Origin: Symbiodinium natans
Lineage: Eukaryota > Sar > Dinophyceae > Suessiales > Symbiodiniaceae
DNA length: 64,000 nucleotides
Assembly (NCBI GenBank): GCA_905221605.1
Contig: CAJNDS010002120.1
Location: forward strand, 282,501-346,500
Reading direction: 5' to 3'
The notes under the pieces were generated by a model. The model was given only the letters and a program-made list of their open reading frames with translations. It did no database searches and was not told the origin of the DNA. Position 1 is the stretch's first letter. The number at the start of each line of letters is the position of its first letter. Of this stretch, positions 52,371-59,737 are shown piece by piece. The translations under genes and the position numbers were made by a program.

Positions 52371-53306
52371 TCACGTGGGGCTCTCATCAGGTGGGGGCGG
52401 ATCCTGCTGAAGGGATGCCATTAAGTCGTTGCTCAGTTTCGGCGACTGGTCAGGTGGAGGCATATTGGGGCCATCTCCCTGGCCAGCGACTTTCTCCACC
52501 TTGATAGGTGTGATGGGCGCCACGAGGGGCTTTGTGGGTTTGTCGCTGGGCTTTTCGCTGGGCGAGTCGCTGGGCTTTCCAGGCTGCGGGGTCTGTGGGC
52601 CTGGGGCGGTCAGCAAGTCGAAGGGCCTTGGATCTTGGATGCCCTCCTCAATGGTGGCCAGCGGCCTGGGATCTTCAAGGGGCTGCGATGGTGGGGGGTA
52701 GGACATGATGTCGGGGCTCACCGCGCCATTGCTTGCTGCTGATGGGAATGGTGGGGGGTGCCAGGGCGCTGCAGCCGGGTCCAGGCCATGCACCGGTACC
52801 GGCAATGGGTGTGGGGCATGTGGATGCGCATGTGGAGGTGGCAGGGTGTGCGGGTGGTGTGCAGGGTGCGGGTGACGGTATGCTGGCCGGGCTGCTGGAA
52901 CGTCGTAGGGATGATAAGCGGGGCTGGTGCGGTCATAGGCATCATACTGGTTGGGGTTCGGTGGCGGATTTGTGGCGAGCGCAGGTCCTTCCCTATGAGG
53001 CGCCGTGGCTCTTTGCACCCTTTGGACTGCAACAGTCACCAGACGTTCATAGCCTGGGATGATTGGGGGCGGAGGGGTTTGCCCAACCGTGCCATCGGTC
53101 CACTGGTATGTCAGCGGTCCATCCACATACTCGGGATATTCAGGTGGCACGGCTTGCGGGTGCGGCAAGGGCAAGGGTGGCGCATGGTGTGCCGGTGCCG
53201 GCTGCCAACCAAGGTCAGGCCTGGGCTTGGGGGCAGAAGCACACAGATGACAAGCACGAGCCCCAGAGAAGCAATGTGCGCTTAGGTCGTTCTGAGGATG
53301 CCACAT
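52371..53306 (-). CDS. proline-rich protein, last exon
   Basis: A 311-codon frame with an internal ATG at 53306-53304 and a TGA at 52373-52371. It is rich in Pro, His and Ala, with PPPP runs and a KPSDSPSEKPSDKP repeat near residue 245-260, and one less biased stretch (PPEYPEYVDGPLTYQW, PGYERLVTVAVQRVQRAT). Probably intrinsically disordered. It follows, on the same strand, exons that encode a CCCH-like motif and other Pro-rich segments, so it is read as the 3' part of one gene. The 5' edge may be a splice acceptor rather than the ATG. Confidence 0.5.
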   Translation of the reverse strand: MWHPQNDLSAHCFSGARACHLCASAPKPRPDLGWQPAPAHHAPPLPLPHPQAVPPEYPEYVDGPLTYQWTDGTVGQTPPPPIIPGYERLVTVAVQRVQRATAPHREGPALATNPPPNPNQYDAYDRTSPAYHPYDVPAARPAYRHPHPAHHPHTLPPPHAHPHAPHPLPVPVHGLDPAAAPWHPPPFPSAASNGAVSPDIMSYPPPSQPLEDPRPLATIEEGIQDPRPFDLLTAPGPQTPQPGKPSDSPSEKPSDKPTKPLVAPITPIKVEKVAGQGDGPNMPPPDQSPKLSNDLMASLQQDPPPPDESPT

Positions 53307-53569
53307 GTGTGAAACAGCATCGGCCGAGTAGTAGTCCTCCGCATGTTCGCCAGCCTCCGGATGTCGGAACAGCTCAGACTAAGGCGAACTGCCTGTTGCA
53401 AGCCCTGTCACATGCTCCCAATGGGCTGCCAAACAGCAAACAATAAATCTATCTAGTCATATGATCATAGAATAACAACTATAACAACAGAATGTAGGCA
53501 ATCTAGTGATATGGTGATATCATGAATGTCTTGACACAATACCATCAGACTTGTAGGCATCCATCCGGC

Positions 53570-53654
53570 CTTTTTCTTCTTATTCTTCTTGTTTTTTCGC
53601 TTCCGCTTCTCGTGCTCGTAGTGGCAAAATTCACATTCGTACCCATTCAGACAC
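53570..53654 (-). CDS. CCCH-like zinc motif exon
   Basis: Bounded by a CTATGCAG acceptor followed by G and a GC donor (AAG then GCCGG). It encodes CLNGYECEFCHYEHEKRKRK followed by a Lys/Asn-rich tail. The pattern C-x2-G-x2-C-x2-C-H followed by basic residues recurs widely in dinoflagellate proteins and resembles a CCCH-type (RNA-binding) zinc finger. Part of a larger minus-strand gene. Confidence 0.55.
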
Positions 53655-53827
53655 CTGCATAGGCAAAACAGCACTACGCAACTGCGAGCAAAAAGGGCGT
53701 GAATGACAGCGCACAGTCAAGCCAAGGCCTGTTTCGCGGAAAGAAGCAGCATCTTTTGCAGCTCCCATTGTCGTGAAAAGCTGATCCCAGTGACCTTCAT
53801 GCAAAAAGCAGATGGGACGGCCACGGC

Positions 53828-53985
53828 CTGCTGTCCCCATGAAATCCATGAAACAATGAGATCATATCCTCAGATGCATTCAACCCGTCAGTACCAAAAG
53901 AGCGTTGAGCCGCGGGCGGGTGTTCCGCCCCAGGTGGCGGCTTGGGTGCATTCTCGACGGTCATGCCGGCAGCTGCCAGCAACGC
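53828..53985 (-). CDS. internal exon, proline-rich gene
   Basis: The acceptor CCACAG followed by G opens the frame: ALLAAAGMTVENAPKPPPG and later SFGTDGLNASED. The suggested donor is GC (CAG followed by GCCGTGG). Exon limits are inferred from splice-like motifs only. Confidence 0.4.
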
Positions 53986-54158
53986 CTGTGGCATGCGGCT
54001 TGAGCTTCGAGAGGTCAAACGCTCGCAAAACTCTCAGGGTCGGTGCAGAAGCCTCTGACCCCAATAGCCAATCTGTGCAGAGTGTAGTCTCGTGAAATTT
54101 CTACGTGTACTTTCGACAACCACCACAAGATACTACAAGCCCTGCATGGCCCATGCGC

Positions 54159-54416
54159 CTGTCGTCGCTCGGCCTCTGAGTCGTCGTCGTCATCACTGTC
54201 TTTTTCCAGCGAATTCCGGCGAGCAAAGTCTTGAACTCCAAAAGGCTCGGATATTCGTGCTCCTGCAGATTCAGGGGTGAACAGCCAGGGCCAGCTAGGG
54301 TAAGAGCCTACGGATTCTGTGCCTGGGGGTCCAAGGAAGTTGTAATCGTAATAGGGTGGGGCTCCGCCGAAACCTCCAGCATACAATGGCGGAAGATGAT
54401 GTTGCGGAGGAGGTGC
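54159..54416 (-). CDS. internal exon, proline-rich gene
   Basis: A pyrimidine-rich acceptor (CATCTTTCTGCAG followed by G) opens the frame APPPQHHLPPLYAGGFGG, then SVGSYPSWPWLFTPESAG, and an acidic tract (KDSDDDDDSEAERR). It ends near a GC donor (ACAG followed by GCGCATG). The unbiased aromatic segment and clean acceptor make this one of the better host exons in the window. Function not recognised beyond low-complexity and acidic regions. Confidence 0.5.
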
Positions 54417-54592
54417 CTGCAGAAAGATGCCGGGTACAGCAAGCATACATGACGAAACAATACACACATTTAATTAAACACCGTCAAAACTCTTGCAGCA
54501 GGGTTTGCTGGTGGTGCATTCCCTCCGGAGGGATTGGGAATGTTGTGAATGCTGTCGAAACACTGAGTCTCATATGCTAGACCCGCAATACC

Positions 54593-54964
54593 TTACAACG
54601 GTGACTCATGCAGAGAAACCGGCGCGAATTCATGTTTATGGTCAGACGCGCGATCCCACAGCTGCCAGGCCTGACTAGGCGGAGGCACTGATAGCAGCAG
54701 CCGATGCGGGTCCGAAGGGTCACCAAGGCCCGGGGTGGGAGCACCCTGCCGACAAGGCTGGCCTTGAGAAAGCTGCATGTGCCGACATGCATGGATGCAT
54801 GCAGTGGAACCTAAAGAGTTTAAGAATAGACTGCAACTTTCTCGATTTGGCCTAGAGTATGGGCGCGTCAGGTCCTCATGATATCGCATCTTGGGAGGGA
54901 AAGGGGGATTGGAAAACTCGGCTTCGGGTAAAGCAGTGGTGAGGCATGAAAGCTGCCTGGCCAT
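54593..54964 (-). CDS. possible first exon(s) of the proline-rich gene
   Basis: An ATG at 54964-54962 begins MARQLSCLTTALPEAEFS, and the frame runs 123 codons. The later part (STPGLGDPSDPHR-like, then SVPPPSQAWQLW) could be a separate exon. Its connection to the exons downstream is assumed from strand and spacing only. Confidence 0.3.
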   Translation of the reverse strand: MARQLSCLTTALPEAEFSNPPFPPKMRYHEDLTRPYSRPNRESCSLFLNSLGSTACIHACRHMQLSQGQPCRQGAPTPGLGDPSDPHRLLLSVPPPSQAWQLWDRASDHKHEFAPVSLHESPL

Positions 54965-55039
54965 GCGAGGTCTGCAAATGGAAGCTCAGCTAGCTACCCA
55001 GAGACTCCAAAACCCCTGAACTCAGGAACATGCCTTAAA

Positions 55040-55187
55040 ATGTGTCATCGGAACCCTAATTTATGACTTAAGGTACCCTTCATATATGCCTGAAAATGTA
55101 ATCGGAACCCTAAGATGATTTAAGGTATCTTCCATACATTCCTTGAAAAACAATAAGAGCCCTAATATGACTTAAGGCATGCAGTCT
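55040..55187. repeat. degenerate tandem repeat, about 60 bp
   Basis: Three imperfect copies contain CGGAACCCTAA, then ATGACTTAAGGTA/ATGATTTAAGGTA and CATATATGCCTGAAAA-type sequence. Confidence 0.6.
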
Positions 55188-55292
55188 CCTGGCTGGTTCT
55201 TAGTAGGGAATGCGGGAATGAGGTACCCTATATCATGCCTTAAGGGGCATATGTAGGGCCTAATTCCCTCATTCCCTACTAAGAACCAGGGG
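55188..55292. repeat. palindromic hairpin element (MITE-like)
   Basis: Arms of about 50 bp: GGTTCTTAGTAGGGAATG on the left and CATTCCCTACTAAGAACC on the right, separated by a few bases around CTTAAG. Non-coding. Its right end abuts a telomere array. Confidence 0.75.
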
Positions 55293-55376
55293 CCCTAAAC
55301 CCTAAACCCTAAACCCTAATCCCTAAACCCTAACCCTAAACCTTAAACCCTAAACCCTAAACCCTAAACCCTAAAC
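55293..55376 (+). repeat. telomeric array inserted between 10-bp duplications
   Basis: Eleven to twelve CCCTAAA units with minor variants. GAACCAGGGG is found immediately left (55283-55292) and right (55377-55386). Confidence 0.95.
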
Positions 55377-55473
55377 GAACCAGGGGGTGTCTGGCCAACA
55401 CTTCGCAGTGTGAATGCTGAAGGCTGCACCCAGCTCAGGGCCCGGAGGTGGTCCAAGTGCCTCGGAGCAGTCC

Positions 55474-55507
55474 GCAAGCCCAACTCCGAAGCAAGCCAGA
55501 GCAGGCT
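55474..55507. repeat. 34-bp direct duplication, left copy
   Basis: Contains CAACTCCGAAGCAAGCCAGA. It is repeated with two mismatches at 55574-55607 on the far side of a telomere array. Confidence 0.9.
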
Positions 55508-55511
55508 AGAC

Positions 55512-55573
55512 CTAGGGTTTAGGGTTTAGGGTTTAGGGTTTAGCGCTTAGGGTTTAGGGTTTAGGGTTAGGGT
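55512..55573 (-). repeat. telomeric array (TTTAGGG)n inside a 34-bp duplication
   Basis: About eight units with one AGCGC-type variant. The same 34-bp sequence flanks both sides. Confidence 0.95.
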
Positions 55574-55607
55574 GCAAACCCAACTCCGAAGCAAGCCAGA
55601 GCAAGCT
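55574..55607. repeat. 34-bp direct duplication, right copy
   Basis: Partner of 55474-55507, offset by exactly 100 bp. Confidence 0.9.
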
Positions 55608-55810
55608 CGAGCCATCCTTGACCCCAGGTCAAGTAAGCCTCCGACTTCTTGGATAGGAGGCGGTGGCCCCCCAAAGAGCTGATACCTCAAAGCACCATCT
55701 GACCATTGAATTCAGCCCCTTTTTGCCACGACTATCTGGTTGTGCACTGTGCGCCCCCCCCCCCCTCCCCCATGGTACACGCGGCCCCATGGTATACGGT
55801 CTCCCCCTGC

Positions 55811-55855
55811 ACCCTAAACCCTAAACCCTGAACACCCTCAAACCCCTAAAACCCT
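55811..55855 (+). repeat. degenerate telomeric array
   Basis: CCCTAAA, CCCTGAACA, CCCTCAAA and CCCCTAAAA units. Confidence 0.8.
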
Positions 55856-56190
55856 GTACAATCCCTAATTCAACCAACCCACAACCACACCACAGGGGGG
55901 GACCTTCAGTGGGTGGGAGAGGACAGGGCCCTCGGGCGCAACCATATATCCCCAAGTTCCCCTAATTCTTGAGCACCCTGAAACCCTTTCCGACAAAGCA
56001 TAAGAAACTCGACCCACAGCCTGAGATAGTCTGAGCTCGAAGGATGGACAAGACAAAGGCGCTGCAGTTGCCCCAAACACAGCGCAAAACTGCCCGAGCG
56101 TTTCTCAGGTTTCTTTGAATGACATGGCTTTGGAGCTGCCTTGACGTGCTCTTCGTGCCCTTTCAACCTCTACTACAGCTACGTCTGACA

Positions 56191-56217
56191 TCCCTAAACC
56201 CTAAACCCTAAACCCCT
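56191..56217 (+). repeat. short telomeric array (CCCTAAA)n
   Basis: Three to four units. Confidence 0.88.
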
Positions 56218-57026
56218 GCTTGATCAGGCCTCAACAGTGCGAACCACCCGCCGTGCCTCGATTCCCCAAACATCGACTGGCCAGTCGGCGAAGGCGTCAT
56301 GAGTGGAGCACTCGCCTCAATACAGGTAAACAACAAACGTTATTTCAAAAAAATAGCGCGGCACTGGCACGTTGTTTCGCGCTGTTTGCTTCAACATCGG
56401 CCCGCTAAACCAACAATCTAAGTTTTTGTAACGAACAGACTTGTGTGTCACCATTTCGTGTCGTTAGAAACCTCAGGAGACACACATGCGATCTACCTTT
56501 CCCAGGCGATCGGTGAGGGAGTCAACAGAAGGAAACTTCAAACAAACAGAAGGTGGAAAATATCTCCGGGTGAGCAAAGTGGGGCGAAGTCCTAAACTCA
56601 GACGTTGTCTAAGACCAGATGGCATACGGGTAACATAGACGTGCGCGTAGAACCTGCATGCTCTACCCTTTGCAGCATCGGTGGCATTGAAGGCCGTTTC
56701 ATTCGACGGACCGATAGACCAACAGTGCAAGATGTGGAAGGTTCGTACCGAACCGACTGCTACCATTTGGGCCCATTCTCGTCAAAAGCGACCGCGACTC
56801 AGATGGACAGGACATCAAAACATGCTGTCGATTACATCGGCTGCGCGGACAATCCCACACGTCCGATGACTTCAGGTCAAAGATGGACCTGAGCCTGCCA
56901 TGTAAAGGCCGGAGTTGTGGCAAATGTTGGAAGCCGGTATGGGCTGCGAAAGTAGCGATGTCTCCCCAAATCTTGAGGCACCGGTTCGTCGATGGGAAGA
57001 TGGACACAGGGAGAGACAAACAGGCG
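56218..57026. other. stretch without a recognisable gene
   Basis: Short frames on both strands, no family signature. Confidence 0.35.
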
Positions 57027-57059
57027 CCTAAACCCTAAACCCTAAACCCTAAACACCCT
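57027..57059 (+). repeat. short telomeric array (CCCTAAA)n
   Basis: Four units. No telomere arrays occur to the right of this point, where the LINE begins. Confidence 0.9.
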
Positions 57060-57899
57060 GTCTCGCAGGGCGATTGCAAGTTATGGTTAGACTTGGTGTG
57101 GTTTGGGCTTTCAAGGTTTTTGGGCCTCTCGGGCGTTAGGACTGTCTACTTTATGGCAATCCTATTCGGAAGGGTTCGGTGTTGGCTACAGCTGAAACGC
57201 TGTCGGCAATGTTGGATCTAGTTTTCAGCCTGCTGTGCAACTTCACAAACTGCAGCCAGCACTGCAACACTTGCATGCGCAAGCTTCTTGCAAACCACGC
57301 GCGACTGGATGAGTTGGGAGATATTTGGGGATGGTTGCCAAGAGGCCAAGAAATTGTAGTATTGCCCTACTCGAACTCGAACTCGATTCCGCAGCGGTCT
57401 GGTCTGACCTACTAGCTAGCTGTTGTTCATGACATATGTCACGGCCGCTCTGTGGCGGCGGCTAACAGCTTCGGGTATGGACAGCAAGAGACGTCCCGCA
57501 GGAACCGGAGTTCAACTAGACTGCAGGCAAAACGGTCTCAAGCGCAACAGGGCCTACCTGGACCTACCGTGAACAAGAAAGAAGCGCGTGCTCACAAACT
57601 CAAACGGACGGTGTATGTACAAGGGATACTATTCTACGGCCGGTCTCACAGTTCGCTCACTCACAGGGCTAAACAGTGTGGGCACATTTGTGCCGCGAAT
57701 GTCCTGGGGCCGATGAGGGAGCGGCACCCCCGTGCTGATGGAGCAACGCATGACTGCATATGGTGGCATGGTTGAGAATAGGACTCGGTACACTAAAGAA
57801 GAAGAGCACAAAAACACTCGGGGAGAGTGTAGCTATCTCATTTTCGCATCGCTCAAGACTCCGTAGCAGGGCGACCCGGACATGAAATGCCGGTATCAT
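57060..57899. other. stretch without a recognisable gene
   Basis: Short frames only. The 3' flank or 3' untranslated part of the LINE may extend into it. Confidence 0.3.
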
Positions 57900-58005
57900 G
57901 GTTCTGTGGCCGAAAGGTCGGCTTCACATGTGCCTTCCCTGTACATAGGAACAGAGACAAAGATTCAGACAGGGTTGCAAGCCTGTCCCCCCGTGCACCC
58001 TAGAT

Positions 58006-58019
58006 GGGGGTGCACCCCC
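58006..58019. repeat. 14-bp perfect palindrome in the LINE 3' region
   Basis: GGGGGTGCACCCCC equals its own reverse complement. A second GTGCACCC lies 14 bp to the left. It falls 30 bp past the stop codon of the USP segment and could form an RNA hairpin in the 3' untranslated region. Confidence 0.7.
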
Positions 58020-58048
58020 ACTTTTGTGAGAAAAATAAGCTCTCATCG

Positions 58049-58870
58049 TCAGGCCGATCCGCCTTCCCCAGCAGGGGGCCTGCGGATGCAGCCAAGCACA
58101 TAACAGTTGGACTGGATTTCGGGGCTTAAGGTTTCAAGCCTTTCCGATGCGACACCGTCGTCCATGTACCAGGCATCTGTCCTGCCCGGTATCAAGCCAA
58201 CGGTTCTGTAGTGCCCTGTGAGAACTGTTTCACCCAGATGCACAATGATGGAAATGAGGTCATAGGCAAGCCAATCACACGCTATGCTGCTTTCATTTCT
58301 GAAGATCGGCAGGTGGACACAGCGATTGTGGAATGCAAGAGGCACACGGGTCTTCCTCGTGACACCATTGGTCGTGGTATATCTAGGTAGAAATGTGAGT
58401 CGGAGCTGTGCATAGCGCATGCGGTTGGGCCTGCAGGCGCCAGCTAAGGATGAGGGTGTCCAGCTCCCCGTCTTGGATACCTCCAGGTGCTGCCAGAAGT
58501 AGCAATGGTGCAGCGGGCTCCCTGATTTCAGTAGTGCATCCCTCCTCAACTGCAACTCTCGCCTCCCAGTGAACGAGGCTATCAGTCCAAGCAAGCTTAG
58601 GGATGATGAACTGTATGAATTCACTCACGTCATGCTGTCTGGGCTGCGCCCAGCCTAGCATGTACATGCGGAGAAACATGGCTGCATCCCAGTGCGTTTT
58701 GGCAAGCGCCTTCTGCCAAGCATCAGGTATGCGGCTCCCCGGCCTGAGCTGTGCTTGCCACAGGGTGGCAGTAATGACGGAGTTGATGTAGCAAGTGTTG
58801 CCACTATTCTTAAGCTTGAGGCGAGAGACACTCGGCACACCAGCAGGTGGCCGTGCACTTCCTGCAGCGC
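58049..58870 (-). CDS. USP-type (peptidase C19) deubiquitinase-like domain, frame-shifted
   Basis: In one frame (about 58870 to 58390) the product contains LKNSGNTCYINSVI, the Cys box with the nucleophile codon at 58793-58791, then QHDVSEFIQFI, the QxD..EF box. In the next frame (58624 to 58049) it continues with VLTGHYRTV, the His box with codon 58213-58211, and AWYMDDGVAS, the terminal Asp motif at about 58162-58157. Spacing and order match USP proteases, which remove ubiquitin. A single-base shift near 58420 is needed to join the halves, and another near 58870 to join the preceding ORF. A small divergent USP core; activity is unknown. Confidence 0.7.
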
Positions 58871-59722
58871 TCAGATGTTTTCCAGGGCCTTTTGCAGTGC
58901 CATTGCCAGTCCGTGGCGTTGCTGGTTTGGCGGCTGCAGTTGCGCTCCCACCACATTCCACACCGCGCAGTTGGCCAACTGTCGCAGTTTCTGATGCAGG
59001 ATGTTTGCTCTCGGATCTCGCATGGCTACTTCGATGAGGAACACTGCTTTGTCGCCTTCCTGGGGCTCTTGCTTGGGACGCCTTTGGGCGCAGAACCTGG
59101 TGACCAGATCCGGAAGACACAGCTCGGCGACCTGGTTGATGAGCTCCGTCGCCTCTTCCACCTTCAGGCTCTTGGCTGTCGCCGACGGCTCCACCTGTTT
59201 GGTGGCCGAGTTCCACTCCTGATACACGAAGCGCTTCTGCTGGTCGAGCCACTGATGCTTCATCGCATTCTCCACGGCCGTGGGATCTCCCACCATCAGT
59301 TGGACTCTTGCCACGACCTCTTTCAGCAGGAGGCCCAGCGCAACGATTCTCATCGGGGGGACGTTCTCTCCTTTCTTCTGTTTTTGTTGCCATTCCTGCC
59401 CCGCCTTGAAAAGCGGCAGCAATATGGTTCCTGGGCCTTGTTGCTGGAGGTGGAAAGTGAAGGATGTGTCCAGGCGTAGACGGTTCAGGGCGTCCTCCTG
59501 CTGCAACGACAGATTTGCCAGGAGCGTCACCACCGAGTTCAGGTTCTCGTCTGCAATTTGCCGCCGGCCTCCCCGCTGTCCTCGCCGGGCCGCTTTGGGT
59601 CGCTTGTTCGGTGCGTTCTCGGTCTCCCGGTCCATTTCTCTCGGCTGCTTCGAGGTCTCTCTCATGTTCGTCGCTAGCCCTGGTAGTAGGTTGCCGAAGA
59701 CGCTCACCACTTCCGTCGTCAT
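58871..59722 (-). CDS. LINE second ORF, unknown function
   Basis: The ATG is at 59722-59720, 18 nt after the TAG that ends the endonuclease/RT ORF, in the same frame and with no other stop between. About 283 residues. Basic and Arg/Gly-rich at residues 25-55, then helical (SLQQEDALNRLRLDTSFTF, LFKAGQEWQQKQKKG, AFVYQEWN-like). It ends in TGA at 58873-58871. No known domain. A nucleic-acid-binding or structural role is possible. A 461-codon frame overlaps it at -1, and that frame carries the USP Cys box further on. Confidence 0.6.
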   Translation of the reverse strand: MTTEVVSVFGNLLPGLATNMRETSKQPREMDRETENAPNKRPKAARRGQRGGRRQIADENLNSVVTLLANLSLQQEDALNRLRLDTSFTFHLQQQGPGTILLPLFKAGQEWQQKQKKGENVPPMRIVALGLLLKEVVARVQLMVGDPTAVENAMKHQWLDQQKRFVYQEWNSATKQVEPSATAKSLKVEEATELINQVAELCLPDLVTRFCAQRRPKQEPQEGDKAVFLIEVAMRDPRANILHQKLRQLANCAVWNVVGAQLQPPNQQRHGLAMALQKALENI

Positions 59723-59737
59723 GTTCACAGTGTAGTC

